Of a stretch of DNA of 64,000 bases, positions 1 to 16,678 are shown one piece after another (the first letter of the stretch is position 1; each line of letters starts with the position of its first letter). The notes beneath the pieces are model-generated. The model did no database searches and was not told the DNA's origin. It worked only from the letters and a program-made list of their open reading frames with translations. Source of the DNA: Rutidosis leptorrhynchoides (Eukaryota > Streptophyta > Magnoliopsida > Asterales > Asteraceae). A program made the translations under genes and the position numbers. Location of the stretch: the NCBI RefSeq assembly GCF_046630445.1, contig NC_092342.1, forward strand, positions 84,885,001 to 84,949,000, given 5' to 3'.

Positions 1-1969
<1,969 letters not shown>

Positions 1970-1971
1970 GT

Positions 1972-1989
1972 TGGTATCAGAGCGTTGGT
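1972..1989 (+). other. CV1 primer binding site (initiator-Met tRNA type)
   Basis: TGGTATCAGAGC begins two bases after the LTR end. This is the usual plant LTR-retrotransposon PBS complementary to the 3' end of initiator methionine tRNA. Confidence 0.9.
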
Positions 1990-2178
1990 CTTAGAGAACC
2001 AGAATTTTGCATTAGTGTGTCTTATCGAGTTTGTTAGGATGCATTAGTGAGTCTGGACTTCGACCGTGTTTACTTGAAAAATGATTGTTTAACAAATTTT
2101 GTTGGAAACTATATATTTTTAACATGTGAATATTATGTGATATATTAATCTCTTAACGCGTTTGATATTATGTGATAG

Positions 2179-2793
2179 ATGTCTACCTCTAGAACAAGTC
2201 CCATTGAATCACCTAATAATAATGAAGAGTCAAATGTAAATTGGAATGATTCGTGGACTGATTCACAAGTTCCCGAAGAGGAACCGGAAGAAGAGTCGGA
2301 ACCGGAAGAAGAATCGGAACCGGAAGAAGAATCGGAACCGGAAGAAGAAATAGAACCAGTGGGGGAAATAATAAAACGGTTAAGTAGAAGAAAATCCTGA
2401 ACCAACCGACCAAAGTTAATTATGGTCAATGGTGTTTCCGCCAAGGAAGCAAAGTATTGGGAGGATTACCAATTCTCCGATGAATCAGATCCCGACAAGG
2501 ATTTCGATGATGTTATAGAAATTACCCCAACACAATTTAATAAGGTAAAAGAGAACAATAAGGGAAAGGGCATAAAAATAGAGAAATTTGATTGCAAACC
2601 CGATGAACTTTATATGTATCGTCAACACCCGTATTTCTTAAGTTGTGACAATAATCCAGGAACCTCTAAACCACCAGGTTTTTCTAAACCAATGTGGAAA
2701 ACGACGGCTCGTATTAGGGGAACATCATATATCCCTAGAAACTTGGCAAAACGAACCAAAACCGAAGAAGAAGAAACGAGCGAGTCGGAATAA
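2179..2793 (+). pseudogene. CV1 extra ORF A: acidic repeat protein, one stop
   Basis: An open frame of about 205 codons from ATG 2,179, broken by one TGA at 2,398-2,400. The CV2 copy has a serine codon there, so the stop is a point mutation. The N-terminal third is Ser/Asn-rich, followed by tandem acidic units of the type EPEEES: three in a row here, fewer in CV2. Next come a short basic stretch, a second acidic segment and a basic Pro/Lys-rich C-terminus ending in another acidic tail. I recognise no family. It sits between PBS and the F-box ORF in both chromovirus copies, which is not a standard position for any retrotransposon gene. A role as partner or chaperone of the F-box protein would be pure speculation. 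Confidence 0.6.
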
Positions 2794-2931
2794 GATAGTT
2801 GTATTCGTGTGGTGTAATATATGTAATATAGTGTATTTATGCTTTATGATATATGTAAAAATTGCTTGTATTAATAAGTATTTTTTTTTATGAATCTAAC
2901 TCTTGTCTATTTTACAGTATAAAAACACAAA

Positions 2932-3615
2932 ATGGATAGACAACCCAACATTTTAAGAGACCTACCCGGAGACATGATTGATGAAATCTTGTCTAGAGTC
3001 GGTCAGAATTCCTCGGCACAACTATTTAAGGCGAGATCAGTTTGTAAGACATTCGAAGAACGTTCCAAAAATGCCTTGATTTATAAAAGGCTTTCGTTCG
3101 AAAGATGGGGGATATCACATTGGGAAATCCATAAGTTACGATGTGTTTACTTTGACGCATATATTGCGGGGAACCCAAATGCTATTTTACGCAACGGGTT
3201 AAGAAATTATTTTGACTCAATATATCCGAATATAGGACTTCGTGATTTAGAAAAAGCAGCTAAGATGCAACATAAAGAAGCATGTTATGCTTACGGGTTA
3301 GTAATGTTCGATTCTCACCAAAGTGAGAACAAGAACATCGGGCTACAACTATTAAACAAAACGTTCCCACAAGTGACGGAGTCGGTAAATGGGGTAAGAA
3401 ATGGGGTTTTTAGGTTATTACGAGACTGTTGGTCATTACGTAACCTTCATCCTTTTGACGACGTTACAACACATTGTCTTACTATCGGTCACAACGGTTA
3501 TGTTCCACAAAACCAAGGATGGGAAGTGGTATTAGTAAAACCAGAATGCATGACTTGTTTCTGGATGTATGAATTACGTGTCTTTATTGCCTTTGCTGAA
3601 CGCCTTATTTATTAA
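2932..3615 (+). CDS. CV1 extra ORF B: F-box protein, At2g35280/At1g67623-like
   Basis: Uninterrupted 227-residue ORF between PBS and gag. Residues about 10-56 fit an F-box: LPGDMIDEILSRVG, then the spaced F-K-A-R-S-V-C-K pattern, then YKRLSF. Residues about 88-146 (NPNAILRNG, then AAKMQHKEACYAYGLVMF, then GLQLL) look like the Sel1/TPR-like repeat that follows the F-box in plant At2g35280-like proteins. F-box proteins bind SKP1/ASK and give substrate specificity to SCF ubiquitin ligases; substrate unknown. TTTTACAG ends 14 bases before the ATG and could be a splice acceptor. It is the only uninterrupted long ORF in CV1, though with five stops spread over a gag-pol nearly seven times longer that could be chance. 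Alternative: passenger host gene fragment without function. Confidence 0.85.
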   Translation: MDRQPNILRDLPGDMIDEILSRVGQNSSAQLFKARSVCKTFEERSKNALIYKRLSFERWGISHWEIHKLRCVYFDAYIAGNPNAILRNGLRNYFDSIYPNIGLRDLEKAAKMQHKEACYAYGLVMFDSHQSENKNIGLQLLNKTFPQVTESVNGVRNGVFRLLRDCWSLRNLHPFDDVTTHCLTIGHNGYVPQNQGWEVVLVKPECMTCFWMYELRVFIAFAERLIY

Positions 3616-3963
3616 CTAGAATTATCTTCGCAACTACTTTGTTTCAAAGTTTTATGTGCTATATTTCATGCTATATGCAAAAAAAAGCGGTATTGTAAGT
3701 TTGCAAGTTATTGTATAAAGGTTTGAATATGATATTATTTTTTTTTTGTGATTAGTTTTTTAGATAGAATTGTAGTAGTTGAAATGGTATGTTAGCTACT
3801 AAGTATGAACTTAACGGGTAGGTACTACCCGAATTAAAGAGTATAAAACGCTAATATGAAGAAAGAGCTTTTATAAATAAGTTCATATTACGCTACGAAA
3901 TACTATTGACTACTCTTGATATTCTATATGATTAACTCGTTTCATTTGACTATTTTGAAGGAA
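3616..3963 (+). other. Spacer between F-box ORF and gag in CV1
   Basis: About 350 bases, AT-rich, no ORF. It holds an internal copy of the PPT/LTR junction at 3,811-3,833 and a TATA-like GTATAAAACG near 3,841. The CV2 equivalent (40,113-40,452) has the same layout. Confidence 0.7.
3811..3833 (+). promoter_or_regulatory. Internal PPT/LTR-junction-like motif in CV1
   Basis: TTAACGGGTAGGTACT followed by ACCCGAA. The first 15 bases are identical to the tract just before the 3' LTR (8,574-8,588), and ACCCGAA matches the start of the LTR itself (TGTAGTGACCCGAA). The motif can also fold as GGGTAG-GTA-CTACCC. The CV2 copy is at 40,301-40,323. Confidence 0.75.
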
Positions 3964-6900
3964 ATGGCACCGACTACTCGACACACCTTGAATATGAGCG
4001 AAGAGGAATTTCGTGCCTTTCTTGCTTCAAACATAGCCGCAGTACAGGCTGCACTACATACCAACAATAACCTTGGATCTAGCAGTACAGGAAATTGTGT
4101 AGGATGCACCTACAAAGAATTCACTGCCTGCAAACCTTTGGAATTTGATGGAACCGAAGGACCGATCGGATTGAAACGGTGGACCGAGAAGGTCGAATCG
4201 GTGTTTGCCATAAGTAAGTGTACTGAAGAGGACAAAGTGAAGTACGCTACGCATACCTTCACAGGTTCTGCGTTAACATGGTGGAATACCTATCTAGAGC
4301 AAGTGGGACAAGATGATGCTTACGCACTACCGTGGTCAGCATTCAAGCACTTGATGAACGAGAAGTACCGTCCCAGAACCGAGGTTAATAAGCTCAAGAC
4401 AGAACTTAGAGGGTTACGAACCCAAGGATTTGATATTACCACGTACGAAAGACGATTCACAGAATTATGCCTATTGTGTCCGGGAGCGTTCGAAGATGAG
4501 GAAGAGAAGATCGACGCGTTTGTGAAAGGATTACCGGAAAGAATCCAAGAAGATATAAGTTCACACGAGCCCGCCTCCATACAACAGGCATGTAGAATGG
4601 CTCACAAACTAGTGAACCAGATTGAAGAAAGAATTAAAGAACAGACTGCTGAAGAGGCCAATGTGAAGCAAGTCAAAAGAAAGTGGGAGGAAAACGGTGA
4701 TAAGAATCACCAATACAACAACAATAACAATTACAACAATAATCGCAACAACTATCCCAACAATCGCAACATCAATCGCAACTACAACAAATGGCCCAAC
4801 AACAACAACAACAACAACAGCAACAACAGCAACTACAACAATCATCCCAACAACAATAATAACCGCAACAACAACAACAACAACAACAATCAGAAGCAGC
4901 TATGCCAAAGGTGTGAAAAGTATCACTCGGGGTTCTGCACCAAATTTTGAAACAAGTGTAAAAGAAATGGTCATAGCGCGGCGAAGTGTGAGGTCTACGG
5001 ACCAGGGGTTAACAGAACGAAAGGAACAAATGGTGTCGGAACGAGTAATGGCAGAGCAAGTAGTGTCGGAGCAAGTTATGCCAATGTAGTTTGTTATAAA
5101 TGTGGAAAACCGGGCCACATTATTAGAAATTGCCCGAACCAGGAGAACACGAATGGACAATTCCGCGGAAGAGTTTTCAATATTAATGCGGCAGAGGCAC
5201 AGGAAGACCCAGAGCTTGTTACGGGTACGTTTCTTATTGACAATAAATCTGCTTACGTTTTATTTGATTCGGGTGCGGATAGAAGCTATATGAGTAGAGA
5301 TTTTTGTGCTAAATTAAGTTGTCCATTGACGCCTTTGGATAGTAAATTTTTACTCGAATTAGCAAATGGTAAATTAATTTCAGCAGATAATATATGTCGG
5401 AATCGAGAAATTAAACTGGTTAGTGAAACATTTAAGATTGACTTGATACCAGTAGAGTTAGGGAGTTTTGATGTGATAATCGGTATGGACTGGTTGAAAG
5501 AAGTGAAAGCAGAGATCGTTTGTTACAAAAATGCAATTCGCATTATACGAGAAAAAGGAAAACCCTTAATGGTGTACGGAGAAAAGGGCAACACGAAGCT
5601 ACATCTTATTAGTAATTTAAAGGCACAAAAACTAATAAGAAAAGGTTGCTATGCTGTTCTAGCGCATGTCGAGAAAGTACAAACTGAAGAAAAGAGCATC
5701 AATGATGTTTTTGTCACAAAAGAATTTCCCAATATATTTCCAAAAGAATTACCTGGACTACCTCCACATCGATCTGTTGAATTTCAAATAGATCTTGTAC
5801 CAGGAGCTGCACCAATAGCTCGTGCTCCTTACAGACTCGCACCCAGCGAGATGAAAGAACTGCAAAGTCAACTGCAAGAACTATTAGAACGTGGTTTCAT
5901 TCGACCAAGCACATCACCATGGGGAGCTCCTATTTTGTTTGTCAAGAAGAAAGATGGTACATTTAGGTTGTGTATTGACTACAGAGAGTTGAAAAAACTT
6001 ACCATCAAAATCCGTTATCCACTGCCGAGAATTGACGACTTATTTGATCAACTACAAGGCTCGTCGGTTTATTCGAAGATCGATTTACGTTCTGGATATC
6101 ATCAAATGCGAGTAAATTAGGATGATATTCCAAAAACTGCTTTTAGGACGCGTTATGATCATTACGAGTTTATGGTTATGCCGTTTGGATTGACTAACGC
6201 ACCAGCTGTGTTCATGGACCTTATGAACTGAGTGTGTGGGCCATATCTTGACAAGTTTGTCATTGTTTCCATCGATGACATACTTATTTACTCAAATAAT
6301 GATCAAGAGCACGAAGAACATTTGAGAAAAGTGCTAGAAGTATTGAGAAAAGAAAAACTGTACGCTAAGTTTTCAAAGTGTGCATTTTGGTTGGAAGAAG
6401 TTCAATTCCTCGGTCACATAGTGAACAAAGAAGGTATTCAGGTAGACCCGGCAAAGATCGAAACTGTTGAAAAGTGGGAAACCCCAAAAACTTCGAAGCA
6501 TATACGTCAATTTTTAGGATTGGCTGGTTACTACAGAAGATTCATCCAAGATTTCTCCAAAATAGCAAAACCCTTGACTGCATTAACGCATAAAGGGAAG
6601 AAATTTGAATGGAAGGATGAACAAGAGAAGGCGTTTCAGTTATTGAAGAAAAAGCTAACTACGGCACCTATATTGTCATTGCCTGAAGGGAATGATGATT
6701 TTGTGATATATTGTGACGCCTCAAAGAAAGTTCTCGGTTGTGTATTAATGCAACGAACGATGGTAATTGCTTATGCGTCTAGACAATTGAAGATTCATGA
6801 GCAAAATTATACGACGCATGATTTGGAATTATGCACGGTTGTTTTTGCATTAAAGACTTGGAGGCACTACTTATATGGGGTCAAAAGTATTATATATACC

Positions 6901-8553
6901 GACCACAAAAGTCTTCAACACATATTTAATCAGAAACAACTGAACATGAGGCAGCGTAGCTGGATTGAATTGTTGAATGATTACGACTTTGAGATTCGTT
7001 ACCACCCGGGGAAGGCAAATGTGGTAGCCGACACCTTGAGTAGAAAGGATAGAGAACCCATTCGAGTAAAATCTATGAATATAATGATTCACAATAACCT
7101 TACTACTCAAATAAAGGAGGCGCAACAAGGAGTTTTAAAAGAGGGAAATTTAAAAAATGAAATACCCAAAGGATCGGAGAAGCATCTTAATATTCGGGAA
7201 GATGGAACCCGGTATAGGGCTGAAAGGATTTGGGTACCAAAATTTGGAGATATGAGAGAAATGGTACTTGGAGAAGCTCATAAAACCATATACTCAATAC
7301 ATCCTGGAACGGGGAAGATGTACAAGGATCTCAAGAAACATTTTTGGTGGCCAGGTATGAAAGCAGATGTTGCTAAATGAGTAGGGGAATGTTTGACATG
7401 TTCTAAGGTCAAAGCGGAGCATCAGAAACCATCAGGTCTACTTCAACAACCCGAAATCCCGAAATGGAAATGGGAAAACATTACCATGGATTTCATCACT
7501 AAATTGCCAAGGACTGCAAGTGGTTTTGATACTATTTGGGTAATAGTTGATCGTCTCACCAAATCAGCACACTTCCTACCAATAAGAGAAGATGACAAGA
7601 TGGAGAAGTTAGCACGAGTGTATTTGAAGGAAGTCGTCTCCAGACATGGAATACCAATCTCTATTATCTCTGATAGGGATGGCAGATTTATTTCAAGATT
7701 CTGGCAAACATTACAGCAAGCATTAGGAACTCGTCTAGACATGAGTACTGCCTATTATCCACAAACTGATGGGCATAGTGAAAGGACGATACAAACGCTT
7801 GAAGACATGCTACGAGCATGTTTTATTGATTTCAGAAACAGTTGGGATCGACATCTACCGTTAGCAGAATTTTCCTACAACAATAACTACCATTCAAGCA
7901 TTGAGATGGCACCGTTTAAAGCACTTTATGGTAGAAAGTGCATGCATCCAATTTGTTGGAGTGAAGTGGGGGATAGACAGATTACGGGTCCGGAGATAAT
8001 ACAAGAAACTGCCGAGAAGATCATCCAAATTCAACAACGGTTGAAAACCGTCCAAAGTCGACAAAAGAGCTACGCTGACATTAAAAGAAAAGATATAGAA
8101 TTTGAAATTGGAGAGATGGTCATGCTTAAAGTTGCACCTTGGAAAGGTGTTGTTCGATTTGGTAAACGAGGGAAATTAAATCCAAGGTATATCGGACCAT
8201 TCAAGATTATTGATCGTGTCGGACCAGTAGCTTACCGACTTGAGTTACCTCAACAACTTGCGAATGTACATAACACTTTCCACGTCTCGAATTTGAAGAA
8301 ATGTTTTGCTAAATAAGATCTCACTATTCCGTTAGATGAAATCCAAATCAACGAAAAACTTCAATTCATCGAAGAACCCGTCGAAATAATGGATCGTGAG
8401 GTTAAAAGACTTAAACAAAACAAGATACCAATTGTTAAGGTTCGATGGAATGCTCGTAGAGGACCCAAGTTCACCTGGGAACGAGAAGATCAGATGAAGA
8501 AGAAATACCCGCATTTATTTCCAGAAGATACGTCAACACCTCCAACTGCTTAA
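3964..8553 (+). pseudogene. CV1 gag-pol polyprotein with five stops
   Basis: One frame of 1,530 codons from ATG 3,964 (MAPTTRH) to TAA 8,551. Stops interrupt it at 4,948, 6,118, 6,229, 7,378 and 8,314; at each of these CV2 has a sense codon. Order: retrotransposon gag (about 4,100-4,620), Asn-rich CAA-repeat linker, zinc knuckle [14 protein letters not shown] near 5,093, aspartic protease LFDSGAD near 5,262 and GMDWL near 5,485, RT with D-D at 6,274-6,279, RNase H, integrase with an HHCC zinc domain and D7489, D7672, E7780 (D60D35E), and a chromodomain at about 8,371-8,517. Oddities: the residue before the RT Asp pair is SI rather than FI, and the integrase HPQTDG motif reads YPQTDG. Non-functional as it stands. 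Confidence 0.92.
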
Positions 8554-8573
8554 AATTTAGGGACGAAATTTAT

Positions 8574-8588
8574 TTAACGGGTAGGTAC
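8574..8588 (+). promoter_or_regulatory. CV1 polypurine tract
   Basis: TTAACGGGTAGGTAC directly before the 3' LTR TG. Purine content is moderate for a PPT, but position and conservation in CV2 (45,062-45,076) support it. Confidence 0.7.
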
Positions 8589-11966
<3,378 letters not shown>

Positions 11967-12484
11967 GTTAGGGGGATGAGACCGCACAGTATAATAAGAG
12001 GTGGTATATTTATTACATTAATTGCTGAGTATCTCGATGTGGATATAAGTCGGGGGGATTATTAATCGAAGAACCAGAACCCCACGATATAATTGGTTTA
12101 AATATATATCATGGTGCTAAGGTTTTGAAGAGGCGAAATAACGTCGCAGTACAATATAATGGAAGACATCCACGGGTTGAAAGAAATCAACAGCCAGGTA
12201 ATGTGAGAGGGGGAAATGAAATGACAGAAATGCAAAGGTTTATAGCTTCACAAGAATATGAAAATGCTAGACATCGAGCATTTGAAGATTGGCAAGTTCA
12301 TCAAAACCACATCATAGCTCATTGCCAACATGTAGGTAGAAACTATATTCCTACTCCAAAGCCCATATTTCCTCCCTGGTCTATAGAAATCCAACCACCG
12401 TATCCTACTTATAACCCAGCTGAAGCATTTTATAACACATACGGTTATGCATGGAACCCCTACTGGTATCAGTATCAACCCTAG
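11967..12484 (+). pseudogene. AT1 env-like (ATHILA ORF) protein, 3' fragment
   Basis: Equivalent to roughly the last 170 codons of the AT2 env-like gene (30,578-31,924). The 5' part was separated by the CV1 insertion. One G is missing in the run at 12,052-12,057 compared with AT2, shifting the frame. After it the frame stays open from 12,125 to the TAG at 12,482. The C-terminus keeps its Pro/Tyr/Trp-rich tail ending NPYWYQYQP, nearly identical to AT2. Broken and not expressed as a full protein. Confidence 0.85.
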
Positions 12485-12601
12485 TTTATTTAGTTTTATT
12501 TATTTTATTTTTGTAATGTTACTACATTTAGCACTTATGTTGATATTGTAATAGTTTTTATAATTTTCTAACTTTTATTATTAGATTTTAATAATTTTTG
12601 A

Positions 12602-12838
12602 ATGTGGGGTAATATACCAAACTTCAAAAATATGTATATATGTTTGCAGTTTATCTTATGTACACAACAGGGTAAAACAACGCATTTTCAAAGACTGGCA
12701 TTAAGTTCAGCAAAAGCAACTAATTTTGACGACAAGATGCAAAATATATGTGAAATAACAACAAGACGGAATGAACAAATGATGTGCACCATTTATCATT
12801 CAACAAACAAACGCCAATATGTTTGGAGACTTTGGTAA
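12602..12838 (+). CDS. AT1 small ORF downstream of env-like gene (78 aa)
   Basis: 78-residue ORF from ATG 12,602. It is the same length and about 94% identical to the AT2 ORF at 32,046-32,282 (only a few residues differ). Cys-containing N-terminal half (MYICLQFILC), basic C-terminal half (ITTRRNEQMM, YVWRLW). No family recognised. Both neighbouring spacers carry indels between AT1 and AT2 while this frame stays open, the main argument that it might be coding. It could still be a chance ORF. Confidence 0.4.
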   Translation: MWGNIPNFKNMYICLQFILCTQQGKTTHFQRLALSSAKATNFDDKMQNICEITTRRNEQMMCTIYHSTNKRQYVWRLW

Positions 12839-14540
12839 AATTTAATCATTTTTCTACGCTAAACACCCTCAATAATTTAAATTGTTACTGATTTCTTGCA
12901 AATGAGGGCATTGCAAGATCTTAAGTGTGGGAAGGGGTTAAATTCTTTCGGATTTTTAAAATTTTTTAACTTAAACACTTGGTTACCATTAAAAATACTA
13001 GTAACACAGTAGTTGTATTAGAATCTAGTGCTCTCTGATAACAAAGAACAGCCCTAGTCTTATATACTGACTACCCACTTCTAGTAAAAAAATTTAAAAT
13101 TTTCAATTAAATGAACTCAAAATCATGTTTATACATATTTATGAACGATAAAACTAGGTGTTAACACCGAAATTATTGTTACCTCAGAAAGGACATAAAT
13201 TGAGAAACAACCCAAAAATGTTAGAATTCATTTAAGAATGGAATAGAGGAAAATAAAAAGGCAAAGAAAGGAAAATAAAAGCCAAGTGTGGGAAATTTTT
13301 ACCAAGTTATTCAAAATATATATCACATATTTTTGTACAAATAATTGAAAATACTTTTGTTTTGGACGATAATTAACTGTTTTACCCGATAAAAGAAAAG
13401 AAGAGATGGATCTACACGATGAATCAATTCCATCATTTAAAGGAAGTAAAGTCTTCCAAAAAAGACACGCGCTTCTTGATTTAGGTCAAGAAGTTGTCGT
13501 TCAGACCAGCTGTAGGTTGACGAAAAATCTAGAAAAGTCATCACTAAAATCAGCAGGAAATCCACGGACCTCAGCATCAAACAGGGTCGCCAAGTGGTCA
13601 GATTTATCCTAACCATGAGAAGGATTTATCTCGTACAATGGGGGGCACCGTGCAAATTAGCTTGATAAGACTAATGAATCAGATCCCCAGAAAGGATAAT
13701 CTCCTTAAAGATCAAAAATTAGCTTTTAAGACTGATATTACTCAATCCTAGAGATTGACCTTAAAGATTGAGAATTACAAACTCATAGAATTCGATGATA
13801 TCTAAACTCGAGCTTGAACGAGAAAATATTTTGATCAAAATTACAAACCGATTTGTTTTCTGAAAACCCATTTTCAATGCGTTCATTACCATTGAACGTA
13901 AAATCCTAGGAATTCACCTGGAATTCATTAGGTCACCTGAACCAAATCGGGTGTCAACCGTAAGAACGGTGGTTGCATAGCATGGTCAAAGACAGGACCT
14001 TGTGCCAGACCGGAAAATTATAAGGGTGAGCTTTACTATTGCTCCTACAAAGGATAGTAATTGCGTCCGACACGTTATAGACCATAATTAAAAGCATGTC
14101 AGGGGATATTGCCTTAACAGTTGCTTGTTCAACGCTTCCCTTTACAACCGGACGGTAGTTTATCGAAAGGTAATATACGGAACAAGTATACTGGACGTGT
14201 TGCTTTCCCAATACAAGGTTAGCAAGTGGGTGACATAAAACCGCAAGTTTTGAGCTAAAATTTTCAAATCTAAAACCCACCAAACCCACAAAAACAATTT
14301 GCAAATACCGGTGAAGGGTTATTCCGGAAAACTTATCTAGGGTAAAAACTAGATTTAATTTTCAAAAGATCAAATGTTTTCATAAAGATCCAATTTCCTT
14401 AATGGATCTAAATTTTTATAGTCATGTGGGACTGTAAACCACATCGTTACTACCATTGTTTATACCGCCGTATAGAAATCACTGATGTACAAAGTGTGAA
14501 GAATAAAGAAGTGATTCTAGTATATTTCAAGACTATATTG
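12839..14540 (+). other. AT1 3' spacer
   Basis: Non-coding stretch between the small ORF and the PPT. It holds two PPT-like motifs (12,923 and 13,284) and the 68-codon ORF at 13,406. Otherwise AT-rich sequence collinear with AT2, with small indels and nothing else recognisable. Confidence 0.7.
13406..13612 (+). CDS. AT1 small ORF (68 aa), conserved in AT2
   Basis: 68-residue ORF (MDLHDESIPS to AKWSDLS), same length as the AT2 ORF at 32,834-33,040 with seven residue differences. Hydrophilic and basic, no motif recognised. Conservation between two independent Athila copies is the only support. Confidence 0.35.
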   Translation: MDLHDESIPSFKGSKVFQKRHALLDLGQEVVVQTSCRLTKNLEKSSLKSAGNPRTSASNRVAKWSDLS

Positions 14541-14575
14541 CTTGAGGACAAGCAACGCTCAAGTGTGGGAATATT
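14541..14575 (+). promoter_or_regulatory. AT1 hairpin and polypurine tract
   Basis: The inverted repeat TTGCTT-GAGGAC-AAGCAA (from 14,539) is followed by AAGTGTGGGAA (14,561-14,571) and then the LTR. AAGTGTGGG is the usual Athila PPT core. Confidence 0.8.
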
Positions 14576-15046
14576 TGATAATGCTAAAAACGAACATATA
14601 TTTCATAGCATTATTCCTCAAGAAAGACAAGCTTTTAGTTGCAATTGTCCTATTTACAAGTGATATTCGGTTAAATAATAAAAGGTGAAGACAAAAGATA
14701 GATTCGACGAATTGAAGACGCAAATGACCAAAAAGCTCAAAAGTACAAAATACAATCAAAGAGGTTCCAATTATTGATAAGAAACGTCTCAGAATTACAA
14801 GAGTACAAGATTCAAAACGCAAAGTACAAGATATTAAATTGTACGCAAGGACGTTCGAAAATCCGGAACAGGGACCAGAGTCAACTCTCAACGCTCAACG
14901 CAACGGACTAAAAATTACAAGTTAACTATGTATATAAATATAATATAATATATAATTAATTATATAAATTATATATATATATTATATTTATATATTAAAA
15001 CCGTCGGCAGACTAGGATCCAAACTTGTGTGAGCTGGATTTACGAA

Positions 15047-15123
15047 CTCCGCTACTCGCGGAGTTTGTAGTGCAAAAATGCCGCAACTCGCGGAGCTGTC
15101 CTGGACAAAAATGCCTATAAAAG
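15047..15123 (+). promoter_or_regulatory. AT1 LTR promoter: decayed CG palindrome pair and TATA box
   Basis: CTCCGCTACTCGCGGAG (15,047-15,063) and CCGCAACTCGCGGAG (15,081-15,095) are followed 20 bases later by TATAAAAG (15,116-15,123). In AT2 both palindromes are perfect; here each has lost one CpG. Position just upstream of a TATA box suggests a promoter element. Confidence 0.65.
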
Positions 15124-15176
15124 CTCGCGCATTCTGAACGTTTTATATATCCTAATTCTATCTATCTCTCACAAAC

Positions 15177-15318
<142 letters not shown>

Positions 15319-16678
15319 TTTCAATAATAAGGGTGTATTAGCGAATGTTGTAAGGTTGTAAGTCAAAATTTTGTCCGTGTAACGCTACGCTATTTTTAAT
15401 CATTGTAAGTTATGTTCAACCTTTTTAATTTAATGTCTCGTAGCTAAGTTATTATTATGCTTATTTAAGCCGAAGTAATCATGATGTTGGGCTAATTACT
15501 AAAATTGGGTAATTGGGCTTTGTACCAAAATTGGGGTTTGGACAAAAGAACGACACTTGTGGAAATTAGACTATGGGCTATTAATGGGCTATTAATGGGT
15601 TTTATATTTGTTTAACTAAATGATAGTTTGTTAATTTTAATATAAAGATTTACAATTGGACGTCCCTATAAATAACCATATACACTCGATCAGACACGAT
15701 GGGCGGGGTATTTATATGTACGAATAATCGTTCATTTAACCGGACATGGGAATGGATTAATAGTCACTAGAATTATTAAAACAGGGGTGAAATTATGTAC
15801 AAGGACACTTGGCATAATTGATAACAAAGTATTAAAACCTTGGGTTACACGCAGTCGATAACCTGGTGTAATTATTAAACAAAGTATTAAAACCTTGTTA
15901 CAGTTTAAGTCCCCAATTAGTTGGAATATTTAACTTCGGGTATAAGGATAATTTGGCGAGGATACTCGCACTTTATATTTATGACTGATGGACTGTTATG
16001 GACAAAAACCAGAAGAACATATTAAATAATCCAGGACAAATGACAACTAACCCATGGGCATAAAACTAAAATCAACACGTCAAACATCATGATTACGGAA
16101 GTTTAAATAAGCATAATTATTTTATTTCATATTTAATTTCCTTTATTTTATATTTAATTGCACTTTTAATTATCGCACTTTTATTTATTGTTATTGTATT
16201 TAATTGCATTTTTAATTATCATACTTTTTAATTATCGCAAGTTTATTTTATCGCACTTTTATTAATCGCAATTTCATTATTGTTATTTACTTTACGCTTT
16301 AAATTTAGTCTTTTATTTATTTATTTATTATTTTACATTTGGTTTTAACTGCGACTAAAGTTTTAAAATCGACAAACCGGTCATTAAACGGTAAAAACCC
16401 CCCTTTATAATAATAATATTACTTATATATATTTGTATTTTTATAAATTAAAACTAATATAGCGTTAAGCTTTGTTTAAAGATTTTCCCTGTGGAACGAA
16501 CCGGACTTACTAAAAACTACACTACTGTACGATTAGGTACACTGCCTATAAGTGTTGTAGCAAGGTTTAAGTATATCCATTCTATAAATAAATAAATATC
16601 TTGTGTAAAATTGTATCGTATTTAATAGTATTTAGTTGTAAAAATAAAGCTATTTTATATACACCTCGCATAACATCA

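Noticed and set aside
4713..4893. Regular CAA/AAC repeats resembling a short repeat array
   Set aside because: Coding low-complexity linker of gag, no spacer structure; not a CRISPR-like array.
4609..5160. Antisense poly-Val ORF and shifted-frame poly-Thr ORF in gag
   Set aside because: Products of the CAA-repeat linker read in other frames; the real frame is gag with an Asn-rich linker. Same in CV2 at 41,098-41,646.
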